A DNA stretch of 38,215 nt from an uncultured Bacteroidales bacterium. GTDB lineage: Bacteria > Bacteroidota > Bacteroidia > Bacteroidales > Paludibacteraceae. Under the pieces are notes generated by a model, which worked only from the letters and a program-made list of their open reading frames with translations, was not told the origin of the DNA and ran no database searches. The DNA lies in NCBI GenBank assembly GCA_946403315.1, contig CAMIZK010000009.1, positions 1 to 38,215 of the forward strand, in the 5' to 3' direction. The position numbers and the translations under genes are program-made. Positions 25,654 to 32,864 of the stretch are shown here, piece after piece; positions within the stretch are counted from its first letter, which is position 1, and each line of letters starts with the position of its first letter.

Positions 25654-25720
25654 TTTGTACGATTTGAGAGTCGATTTGTACGATTTGAGAATGCTTTTTC
25701 ATGAAAAAGCAGTAACTTTG
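25654..25720 (+). promoter_or_regulatory. Twin 18-bp element and promoter of the BspA operon
   Basis: Two copies of TTTGTACGATTTGAGART lie at 25654-25671 and 25675-25692 (21-bp period). The second ends exactly 20 bp before the -7 box TAACTTTG (25713-25720), in the place of a -33 box. The 20-bp spacer contains a perfect 18-bp palindrome, GCTTTTTCATGAAAAAGC (25693-25710). The same twin element precedes the operon at 32865. Confidence 0.78.
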
Positions 25721-25747
25721 CCGCGGATTTTGAAATAATACGTACAC

Positions 25748-28700
25748 ATGATGCGTCGCGCACATAGAATCGTCCTCCTTCTCGCGCTCCTTGTCGGCAG
25801 TGCGGGGATGAACTATGTGCAGGCGTTGTGGTATGCCGGTACTTGCGGGACAGGTGTCATTTGGAAAGTGTATGATACCGACGGTGTATTGCGTATTACA
25901 GGCACGGGAGCTATGCAGGATTGTTCCGCTGACGATGGAGTACTTACTGTGGATGATATACCGGCCAGTATCACGACAACGATATCAATCGAATCCGGTA
26001 TTACGCATATTGGATCGAATAGCTTCCGCGGGCTTCCGAATGTAGTGTCGGCAACGATAGCGTCAACAGTAACGAGCATTGGTTCGTACGCATTCAGCAA
26101 TTGTAGTAAACTAAAGGATCTATATGTAAGTTGGACCGGCACTATCCCGACTTGGCCGACGGGAATGACAAACACTTCGGGTATTCGTCTTCATGTGCCG
26201 TGCGGTACAAAATCAAAATATCAGTCAGCGCCAGGCTGGAAAAGCTACACGATCGTAGAAGAAGCTGCGGGAGGTCCGTGCGGTGAGAATGGTAATAACG
26301 TAATGTGGTCGGTGAGTTGTGACGGAAAGACGTTGACACTCTCGGGTTCGGGTGGTATGGGCGGTTGGTGGGTTTCTTCTGATAACAACGGCACCCCATG
26401 GGCAGCATATCAGCAGAGTATCACGAAAGTAGTTATAGGGAACGGCATCACGTCAATAGGTCAGTCTGCGTTTAACAGATTTACTAATCTGACGTCTGTA
26501 AGTATCCCGAGTAGCGTAACGAGTATTAGTTCGGAAGCATTCTATGCGTGTGTTAACTTAACGTCCGTGACACTACCGGGGAATTTGACGTTTTTAGGTC
26601 AGGAATGCTTTAGTTTGTGTACTAATTTAGCCTCCATCAATATCCCATCGAAAGTGGAAGAGATCGATTGGCGTGCCTTTTATAAATGCGAAGCGCTGAC
26701 GTCGATCACCATTCCGAACAGTGTGAAGACGATGGAAACGGCGGTTTTTGACAATTGTAGTAATTTGACTACCGTAGTCATAGGGAATGGTATGACCACT
26801 ATCCCTAATTATACTTTCCGTGAGTGCGTGAGTCTAAGTAATGTGACTCTTCCGAGCCATCTTGCGAGCATAGGGATAGATGCCTTCTATGATTGTGCAT
26901 TTTCCTCCATTACGTTTCCGTCTACTCTTACGTCAATAGATCAGAGAGCTTTCGGGCAATGTAAAAATCTAATCTCTGTTAATTTACCCAATAGTGTAAC
27001 CACCCTGGGTTCCGGAGTTTTTGGCGGTTGTACGAGTCTAAGTTCGGTTAAGTTGTCTAACCGGATAACGGAGCTTCCCAGTCTTACCTTTTCCGGCTGT
27101 ACCAGTTTACCGTCCGTGACTATCCCGAGCGGAGTTACAAAGATAGGCCTTTACGTATTCCAAAACTGCAGCACCTTGGTATCAGTGTCTATACCAAACA
27201 CGGTAACTAGTATTTCCCCCAATGCGTTTCATAATTGTACCAGTTTGCCGTCTGTGACGATCCCGAACAGCGTAACGACCTTGGGCAGTTATATTTTTCA
27301 CAATTGCAGCAGTTTAACAGACATGTATGTGAGTTGGACTTCGTCTATACCGACATGGAATAATTTGACGAATAAACCGGCTGCAAGCATCACGCTGCAC
27401 ATCCCATGTGGTTCGGGTGATCTTTACCGAGCGGCTACAGGTTGGAAAAATTGTACCCATGTTGAAGAAATCGCAGGCGGTACGTGCGGCACTAATCTCA
27501 CTTGGTCGTTTACTTGTGACAGTGTCCTCACTATTAGCGGAACAGGTGCGATGGCGGATTATACGGCTGCCAGCCAGCAGCCATGGGCGAGCCTTCGAGA
27601 CAATATAACATCTATTGTAGTAGGTTCCGGCATTACTCATATCGGAGCATTTGCTTTTCATTCGCTTTCCAATCTAAGTTCGATCACTATTCCCAATAGT
27701 GTTACTTCGATAGGTAATTATGCGTTCCGATATTGCTATGCCCTAACCTCCATCGCCCTTCCTAATACCCTAACCTCCATTGGAACGGGAGCATTCCGTA
27801 ATTGTACAGGGCTCACCTCCATTACTATTCCAAGTAGCGTCACTGCGATGGGAACATATGTTTTGACCGGAACGACAAACCTGAAAGACATATATCTTAA
27901 GTGGACGGGGACTAATATTCTCGCCCTCCCTAATAATTTCAGTGCCACCGACAAAACTGTCCATATACCTTGCGGTACCATATCCGATTACACCAACAAA
28001 GGTTGGAGTGCATATACTTTAGCGGAGGAGATTGCCAATGGTACGTGCGGTACCAATGTAACCTGGACGCTCTCCTGTAACGGTACGCTCTCCATCAGCG
28101 GAACGGGAGCGATGAGTAATTATCCGGCATTGAATATGCCATGGAGATCGCGTAGAGCATCCATTACATCTGTTGTTATCTCCGATGGAGTCACAAGTAT
28201 CGGATATAATGCGTTCAATGGTTGCTCAAATCTAACATCCGTGACGATTCCTCCGTCCGTTACCTCTATTGAGCAAAATGCATTCTACGGCTGCTATGCG
28301 ATGGAGTCGTTATATATTACCGATTTGGCAGCATGGTGTAATGTCGAGTTTGGCGTTTCAGTAGAAGCTACTCCATTTATGCGCAATAATTACAATAGTG
28401 GTTCTACAGAATATTTAGGTGGAGGAAACCTATATCTGAATGGAACCCTTGTGACAACATTGACGATTCCTGACGGCATTACGGAAATCAAAAATCTTAC
28501 GTTCTTAGGATGTTCAAGTATCACTTCCATTGATTTCAATCAGGTGACCACTATTGGTAGTGCTTCTTTCAAAGGCTGCCATGGTTTGACTTCTGTCACG
28601 CTTCCGGAAGGAGTGACATCTCTCCTAAACGCATTCCCGTATTGTACCCAACTGCAGTCGATATCTATACCGGCATCGCTCACTTCTTTGACCACTCAAA

Positions 28701-28954
28701 CGCTATATCATAGTGATGCACTAACGGATATTTACGTATATTGGACGGATAATATACCCGGTTGGCCGGGATATTTCACCGGTCAATCGCCACAACCAAG
28801 TATCACCCTCCATGTGCCCTGTGGAACGGAAGAGTTATATAATACAAAAGCCAATTGGAAGAAATATCATATCGAAGGCGAAGGTACGAACACCGTTACC
28901 GTGCAAGCCGAAGACCCCACCATGGGCGATGTGAGCATAACGGTGAACCCGTAA
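25748..28954 (+). CDS. BspA-type leucine-rich-repeat surface protein
   Basis: The 1068-residue secreted protein has a signal peptide (about 1-26). It is built from four modules beginning near residues 33, 175, 577 and 763. Each starts with a CGTxxxW...LxISGTGAM segment, continues with treponemal-type LRR_5 repeats (SVTIPNSVTSIGxxAFxxC) and closes with a (L)HxPCGTxxxY...W segment. BspA-like proteins bind fibronectin, fibrinogen or other bacteria (established for Tannerella BspA). The last 20 residues (VTVQAEDPTMGDVSITV) look like the start of an InlB-type beta repeat that stops short; the next gene begins with the missing part. No T9SS tail is present on this chain. It is first of a four-gene operon. 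Confidence 0.88.
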   Translation: MMRRAHRIVLLLALLVGSAGMNYVQALWYAGTCGTGVIWKVYDTDGVLRITGTGAMQDCSADDGVLTVDDIPASITTTISIESGITHIGSNSFRGLPNVVSATIASTVTSIGSYAFSNCSKLKDLYVSWTGTIPTWPTGMTNTSGIRLHVPCGTKSKYQSAPGWKSYTIVEEAAGGPCGENGNNVMWSVSCDGKTLTLSGSGGMGGWWVSSDNNGTPWAAYQQSITKVVIGNGITSIGQSAFNRFTNLTSVSIPSSVTSISSEAFYACVNLTSVTLPGNLTFLGQECFSLCTNLASINIPSKVEEIDWRAFYKCEALTSITIPNSVKTMETAVFDNCSNLTTVVIGNGMTTIPNYTFRECVSLSNVTLPSHLASIGIDAFYDCAFSSITFPSTLTSIDQRAFGQCKNLISVNLPNSVTTLGSGVFGGCTSLSSVKLSNRITELPSLTFSGCTSLPSVTIPSGVTKIGLYVFQNCSTLVSVSIPNTVTSISPNAFHNCTSLPSVTIPNSVTTLGSYIFHNCSSLTDMYVSWTSSIPTWNNLTNKPAASITLHIPCGSGDLYRAATGWKNCTHVEEIAGGTCGTNLTWSFTCDSVLTISGTGAMADYTAASQQPWASLRDNITSIVVGSGITHIGAFAFHSLSNLSSITIPNSVTSIGNYAFRYCYALTSIALPNTLTSIGTGAFRNCTGLTSITIPSSVTAMGTYVLTGTTNLKDIYLKWTGTNILALPNNFSATDKTVHIPCGTISDYTNKGWSAYTLAEEIANGTCGTNVTWTLSCNGTLSISGTGAMSNYPALNMPWRSRRASITSVVISDGVTSIGYNAFNGCSNLTSVTIPPSVTSIEQNAFYGCYAMESLYITDLAAWCNVEFGVSVEATPFMRNNYNSGSTEYLGGGNLYLNGTLVTTLTIPDGITEIKNLTFLGCSSITSIDFNQVTTIGSASFKGCHGLTSVTLPEGVTSLLNAFPYCTQLQSISIPASLTSLTTQTLYHSDALTDIYVYWTDNIPGWPGYFTGQSPQPSITLHVPCGTEELYNTKANWKKYHIEGEGTNTVTVQAEDPTMGDVSITVNP

Positions 28955-28975
28955 ATTTGATATTTGAAATTTTAT
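28955..28975. repeat. Short heptamer array after the BspA stop codon
   Basis: Three 7-bp units (ATTTGAT, ATTTGAA, ATTTTAT) begin at the base after the stop codon, in the 48-bp gap to the next gene. Confidence 0.5.
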
Positions 28976-29002
28976 TAACAATAATTAACACACCAAATTA
29001 TT

Positions 29003-29557
29003 ATGAAAAATTTTATTAAAATTAATCGCGCCCTTGTGGCAGAGAAAAAGTTTTATGTAGTGCTTTGCGCAAGCCTGGTATGCGCAGTAAATGCTTTTGC
29101 TCAAGCAAGTGACAGCAAGAATGTAGATTGTGACGGAAGTGTAACGATCACCGCTACTCCGAAAACCGGTTTCCACTTTGTGCAGTGGAATGACGGTAAC
29201 ACCGAAGCTACGCGTACCATCACCAACATCAAAGAGGCGAAGACCTTCACCGCTACTTTCGCAGCCGATGAGACCGTTATCGATCCGTCTATCGACCCGG
29301 GTGTTGACTTCCCGGTTGCTCACGGTACGACGTTGCACCTCACTCCGCACACCGATGACGACTGTTTGGAGTTCGACCACTGGAGCGACATCACCGATCC
29401 GACCGATCCGAACTATGCGATTGTGCCGCGTGACTTCGAGTACAACGGTGTACTGCCGACCTTCACCGCGCTCTTCAAAACCAAGGTTTACAACGTAACC
29501 GTTACTACCGCAACCGGTGACGCTACTCAAGGTGACGTAACTGTAACGGTGCAATAA
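29003..29557 (+). CDS. Small secreted protein of split InlB-like repeats
   Basis: The 184-residue protein has an N-terminal signal segment (about 1-33, ending AFAQA). The mature chain opens in the middle of an InlB B-repeat-like domain: DCDGSVTITATPKTGFHFVQWNDGN...FTATFA (about 41-92). A second, longer version follows (VAHGTTLHLTPH...FDHWSD...FTALFK, about 107-161), and the chain ends with VTVTTATGDATQGDVTVTV, the first strand of a third repeat that is not completed. It has no sorting tail of its own. The gap before it is 48 bp and the gap after it 43 bp, both holding 7-bp arrays. It is perhaps a structural subunit. Confidence 0.75.
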   Translation: MKNFIKINRALVAEKKFYVVLCASLVCAVNAFAQASDSKNVDCDGSVTITATPKTGFHFVQWNDGNTEATRTITNIKEAKTFTATFAADETVIDPSIDPGVDFPVAHGTTLHLTPHTDDDCLEFDHWSDITDPTDPNYAIVPRDFEYNGVLPTFTALFKTKVYNVTVTTATGDATQGDVTVTVQ

Positions 29558-29568
29558 ATAGTTAATCT

Positions 29569-29603
29569 CTGACGGCTGAAAGCTGATAGCTGAAGGCTTA
29601 ATG
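29569..29603. repeat. Heptamer array leading into the 29601 start codon
   Basis: Five 7-bp units (CTGACGG, CTGAAAG, CTGATAG, CTGAAGG, CTTAATG) fill most of the intergenic gap. The ATG of the next gene is the end of the last unit. Confidence 0.78.
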
Positions 29604-30377
29604 AAGCGCAAGCTTCTGTACATATTATTTATAGCGCTCAGTGTGCCGATGTGGGCCATTGAAGTGCCTTGCGGAACGTGGATCGAACTACGGGCCACCT
29701 CTGTCGAAGACTGGCATTTTGACCATTGGAACGATGGAGATACCTCCGCTGTGCGCCAAGTCGAAGTGATGGCGGATGCGCATTACGTGGCATATTTCGC
29801 ACCTAACTGCGGGGACTATCCGGCCTTGCCTGTGGTGGCACTCTATGACTGGCTCATCATGCTCGATATGCGGTCGATTAATTCGATGGGGTATTACTTC
29901 GACGAAGAGGCAGTGACGTGGTATCGTGTGCGTGGGGCACCGGATAAACTGACCGACGGAGCGTCCGCTGACGATGAACGCATGGGTACCGGTTATTACC
30001 TCACCATCGACCAGTCCTTCTTAGGTACCGGCGATTACTATGCGTCCGTCGATGTGAGTGGCAGTTCGTCCGGCGTTCTGTGTACCGACCTCATGCGGTC
30101 CCTTATCGTCCATTATGCCTCTTCGGCAGCACCGGCTCCGCCTTTCTTAGAGCCTACGATGGTGCGACCTAATGAGCAGCAACGCCTGCTGAGGCTTAAT
30201 CCGGATTATCCGACAGCGGTCACCATCTATGACATTGCCGGACACCGTCTGGAGTGCCTCGAAGCCAAAGAAACCGACCGGCTGATCCTCTATGCACAAC
30301 CTGTACCGGGCTGCTATCAAGTCGTCGTCCAAAACGGCGACATCCAAACCGTATTGCGATATATCGTGGTAAAATGA
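29601..30377 (+). CDS. Secreted protein with InlB-like half repeat and type-A T9SS tail
   Basis: The 258-residue protein has a signal peptide (about 1-19). The mature chain starts directly with the second part of an InlB-like repeat (VPCGTWIELRAT...FDHWNDGD...YVAYFA, about 22-70), lacking the first strand. A beta-sandwich region follows (about 75-180). The C-terminal 70 residues have the classical T9SS type-A pattern: TAVTIYDIAGHRLE, then LPGCYQVVV-like and a final RYIVVK. It is therefore probably the exported, surface-anchored member of this operon. The stop codon TGA lies inside a 7-bp array that also holds the ATG of the next gene. Confidence 0.8.
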   Translation: MKRKLLYILFIALSVPMWAIEVPCGTWIELRATSVEDWHFDHWNDGDTSAVRQVEVMADAHYVAYFAPNCGDYPALPVVALYDWLIMLDMRSINSMGYYFDEEAVTWYRVRGAPDKLTDGASADDERMGTGYYLTIDQSFLGTGDYYASVDVSGSSSGVLCTDLMRSLIVHYASSAAPAPPFLEPTMVRPNEQQRLLRLNPDYPTAVTIYDIAGHRLECLEAKETDRLILYAQPVPGCYQVVVQNGDIQTVLRYIVVK

Positions 30378-30402
30378 AAAGTGAAAAATGAAAATTGAAA
30401 GG
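30375..30402. repeat. Heptamer array spanning stop and start codons
   Basis: Four 7-bp units (TGAAAAG, TGAAAAA, TGAAAAT, TGAAAGG) occur here. The first TGA is the stop codon of the 29601 gene and the ATG at 30388-30390 is the start of the next gene. Confidence 0.82.
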
Positions 30403-31338
30403 ATACATAGAATAGTTGGCTTGTGGATGGTGCTTCTTTCACCTTTCACCTTTCACCTTTCACCTTGCTTGGCACAAACCTCTGCGCTCTCGATTGGTGT
30501 GCGTGGCGGCGGGCAGACGTATCTGCCTACTGCTGCGGTCGGAGCAACGGGGAAGGTGAGACCCGGTTTCGGAGGGACAGGTGGGTTGGACCTGCGTTAT
30601 ACCTATTATGGAGCGGTAGGCGCCCAAGCGGAACTCGGTTGTGCTATCGGTGCCGGTTTCGGGTACGGTGTGGCACCGCTTAAAGGTTCGAACACGGACA
30701 ATTTCACCAACACCGACTATCTGGGAAATCAGATGGACTATACCGTCACGTCGGACTTTACGCAGCGGGATCGGTTTGCGAAGATCGATGTGTCGCTGCT
30801 GTTGGCCATGCGTTTTGGAGGGGTGACGCTGAATATCGGACCTCGGTTCATGCTACCTCTTGCCGCTAATCGTTCGTTAACGATCAGCGAAGCGAATATC
30901 GATGCGTATTATCCGGCGTATGACGTGCATGTAGTCAACCAACTGATCACCGGTAAGTTGGAAACGCCGTACACCGAAAACCGTCCATCGAATATATCGA
31001 AATACCATCTGCTTGTAGCCGCCGAGATCGGCTATGAATGGCGCTTCAACCGGCATGCCTTGGGTGTGCAGCTGTTTGCTGAGGCCGCGGTGTGGAGCAA
31101 ACAATCACCTGTCACTAATAACCAATCACCGCTAATCGGAGTTTCTCCGATCACCGATGCTTCGAATCCCGTTCCGGTAGTTACTATCGGTTCGGTGGAG
31201 TCGTTCGTGACGAATCGCCGGTACCTCGACTTCGGTATCCGTGCCTATTACGCATTTAATATAGAGCATGTGGTTGAACACCGCTTCAAACCTCGCGGTG
31301 ACAGCCGTAATCACAGAAATAGATACCTATGGTGGTAA
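30388..31338 (+). CDS. Outer-membrane beta-barrel protein
   Basis: The 316-residue protein has a signal peptide (about 1-30, ending CLAQ). The mature chain has alternating hydrophobic strands and many Gly/aromatic pairs (GVRGGGQTYLP, GLDLRYTYYGAVGAQAELG, YLDFGIRAYYAFNIEH) typical of small outer-membrane barrels, with about eight to ten strands. It may support surface display of the operon's other products, as PorP/SprF-like barrels do for T9SS adhesins, but I do not recognise that family here. Four perfect copies of a 7-bp repeat lie in the signal-peptide region (30436-30463). An alternative start is ATG 30427. Confidence 0.78.
   Translation: MKIERIHRIVGLWMVLLSPFTFHLSPCLAQTSALSIGVRGGGQTYLPTAAVGATGKVRPGFGGTGGLDLRYTYYGAVGAQAELGCAIGAGFGYGVAPLKGSNTDNFTNTDYLGNQMDYTVTSDFTQRDRFAKIDVSLLLAMRFGGVTLNIGPRFMLPLAANRSLTISEANIDAYYPAYDVHVVNQLITGKLETPYTENRPSNISKYHLLVAAEIGYEWRFNRHALGVQLFAEAAVWSKQSPVTNNQSPLIGVSPITDASNPVPVVTIGSVESFVTNRRYLDFGIRAYYAFNIEHVVEHRFKPRGDSRNHRNRYLWW
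30436..30463. repeat. Perfect heptamer array (CTTTCAC x4) in a signal-peptide region
   Basis: Four identical 7-bp units encode the SPFTFHLSP stretch of the barrel protein's signal peptide. It is the most uniform array in the window. One unit gained or lost would shift the reading frame. Confidence 0.9.
31102..31136. repeat. Heptamer array inside the barrel gene
   Basis: Five units (CAATCAC, CTGTCAC, TAATAAC, CAATCAC, CGCTAAT) encode a Ser/Pro/Asn-rich loop between barrel strands. Confidence 0.65.
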
Positions 31339-31341
31339 ATA

Positions 31342-31369
31342 CTTTTTTCTTTCAACTTTCTACTAAAAA
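31342..31369. repeat. Heptamer array after the barrel gene
   Basis: Four units (CTTTTTT, CTTTCAA, CTTTCTA, CTAAAAA) start three bases after the stop codon and end just before the next promoter. No hairpin terminator is seen here. Confidence 0.6.
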
Positions 31370-31370
31370 A

Positions 31371-31402
31371 TTTGCATATATCAAAAAAAAGCAGTAATTT
31401 TG
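31371..31402 (+). promoter_or_regulatory. Promoter of the YhcG-like nuclease gene
   Basis: TTTG at 31371-31374 and TAATTTTG at 31395-31402 are 20 bp apart. The spacer begins CATATATCA and ends AAAAGCAG. Confidence 0.82.
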
Positions 31403-31427
31403 TGGCGGGATTTTAAAATACGTGACC

Positions 31428-32582
31428 ATGTCAGAGATTCAGAAGCATCAGGCAACAAATATGATTCTAACGACCGATTTGCAGCAAGCCGTTCAAGTTA
31501 TTAAAGGAGCTATTCAACGTAGCCAAGCTCGTTCGTTGCAGCATGTCAATAATGAGGTACTTTCTTTGTACTATGGTATAGGACAGTATATTTCCGAGAA
31601 TACGCGTCATCATTTCTGGGGCACAGGGGCGCTGAAGACAATCAGTGACCAGTTACAGAAAGAGATGCCCGGTCTTACCGGTTTTGGAGAAACGAGCCTT
31701 AAAAACATGCGTACATTCTACGAAGAATGGAGCGAATATGTAAATCGTCAACCGGCAGTTGACGAATTGCCTATTGACGAAACGGAACTGCTTGTTCAAA
31801 TTCGTCAACCGCTGGGTGACGAATTGAATTGGACTGATTTTCTTCGTGTTCCATTCACGCATCATGTCATCATCTTACGTAAAGTAAAAGACTTGGAAGA
31901 GCGTGCTTTCTATATCCATATGTGTGCTTCCCGGGCATGGAACAAATATGCCTTAGAGGATTTTATCAAACAGGACTTGTACAAGAATCGAGGTTCTCTT
32001 CCCTCTAATTTCACAGAAACGATTTCTGACACACGCTTGGCGATAAGAACACTCAAAGCGTTTAAGGAGAATTATCTGCTCAATTTTATCAATGCAGAAG
32101 ATCTCTATGAGAATGAAGAAGAACGTAATGAACCCGTTTTAACTTCTAAAATTGTAGAGAATATCCGTGACTTCATCTTACGCTTCGGTAATGATTTTAT
32201 ATTCATTCAACCATACTATCGTATGGTGATAGGAGGTGAAGAAAAATTCATCGACTTGTTATTCTTTAATCGTCAATTGAATTGTCTTGTGGCTGTCGAA
32301 TTGAAGGATTGCCGCTTCAAACCTGCCCATCTTGGACAACTCAGTTTCTATTTGTCTGTCTTGGACGAGCAAGTACGGAAACCTCATGAGAATCCATCTG
32401 TCGGATTAATCCTGTGTCGTGAAATGGATAGAACGGTTGTCGAGTTAGCTATACGCGATTATAACAAACCAATGGGTGTGGCTACATTCCGTTTGGGAGA
32501 GGATGCACCCGATGTGTACAACCGTATTTTGCCTAACACAAATGGACTTAATGAACTCATGCAAGATACAGACCTAAGCTGA
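31428..32582 (+). CDS. YhcG/DUF1016-family PD-(D/E)XK nuclease
   Basis: The 384-residue protein has an N-terminal DUF1016 helical domain (about 15-170, with VLSLYYGIGQYI, YENTR-like and TGFGETSLKNMRTFYEEW segments) and a C-terminal PD-(D/E)XK domain. There the catalytic Asp of FIDLLFF (about 277) and the ELK motif (about 293-295) are present, followed by the conserved GQLSFYLSVLD. YhcG proteins are widespread and often lie near restriction or mobile loci, but their role is not settled. I use the ATG at 31428; a GTG at 31422 is also possible. No restriction-modification partner is seen in this window. Confidence 0.88.
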   Translation: MSEIQKHQATNMILTTDLQQAVQVIKGAIQRSQARSLQHVNNEVLSLYYGIGQYISENTRHHFWGTGALKTISDQLQKEMPGLTGFGETSLKNMRTFYEEWSEYVNRQPAVDELPIDETELLVQIRQPLGDELNWTDFLRVPFTHHVIILRKVKDLEERAFYIHMCASRAWNKYALEDFIKQDLYKNRGSLPSNFTETISDTRLAIRTLKAFKENYLLNFINAEDLYENEEERNEPVLTSKIVENIRDFILRFGNDFIFIQPYYRMVIGGEEKFIDLLFFNRQLNCLVAVELKDCRFKPAHLGQLSFYLSVLDEQVRKPHENPSVGLILCREMDRTVVELAIRDYNKPMGVATFRLGEDAPDVYNRILPNTNGLNELMQDTDLS

Positions 32583-32607
32583 TTCTCAACCGTACCTTTT
32601 CAGCGGA

Positions 32608-32629
32608 TTTGTATAACTGACTATACAAA
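32608..32629. other. Inverted repeat TTTGTATA/TATACAAA
   Basis: This is a perfect 8-bp inverted repeat with a 6-nt loop, 26 bp after the nuclease stop. A further TTTGTATAAT follows at 32641. It could be an operator or part of an RNA structure. Confidence 0.5.
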
Positions 32630-32690
32630 AAGCAATTAAATTTGTATAATTAATAATACATACGACATTGATTACCCTTCCTTTTCTCTC

Positions 32691-32721
32691 ATCCCTGTCA
32701 CACGCGTGGCAGGGATTTTTT
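32691..32721 (+). terminator. Intrinsic terminator
   Basis: An 11-bp stem ATCCCTGTCAC/GTGGCAGGGAT (one G-T pair) with loop ACGC is followed by a T-run to 32721. It ends transcription from the nuclease gene, about 110 bp after its stop. Confidence 0.85.
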
Positions 32722-32768
32722 GTGTCTGCACGTCAATTTTTCCACAGGCAGTGATGTAATCCGTCACT

Positions 32769-32835
32769 TTTGTACGAATTGAGAGTCGAATTGTACGATT
32801 TGAGAGTGATATATGGAAAAATTGTTGTAATTTTG
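32769..32835 (+). promoter_or_regulatory. Twin 18-bp element and promoter of the protease operon
   Basis: The two copies lie at 32769-32786 and 32790-32807 (21-bp period; for example TTTGTACGAATTGAGAGT). The second ends 20 bp before TAATTTTG (32828-32835), as at the BspA operon. An inverted repeat AGTGA/TCACT (32750-32768) abuts the first copy. The ATG at 32865 is 29 bp past the -7 box. Confidence 0.78.
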
Positions 32836-32864
32836 CTCGCAAAATTGTTCAACAGATAAAAACA

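Noticed and set aside
28920..29020. Sequencing frameshift as the reason for the split repeat
   Set aside because: Both junctions carry a stop codon, a spacer, a new ATG and a full signal peptide, which a simple frameshift or base error cannot produce.
28985..29698. A 237-codon minus-strand open frame over the split-repeat genes
   Set aside because: It covers two plus-strand genes with signal peptides and crosses their intergenic gap. No promoter or motif supports it.
24348..32582. A defence island made of the AAA ATPase and the YhcG nuclease
   Set aside because: They are separated by the 5.6-kb surface operon, each has its own promoter, and no partner toxin, methylase or integrase is present.
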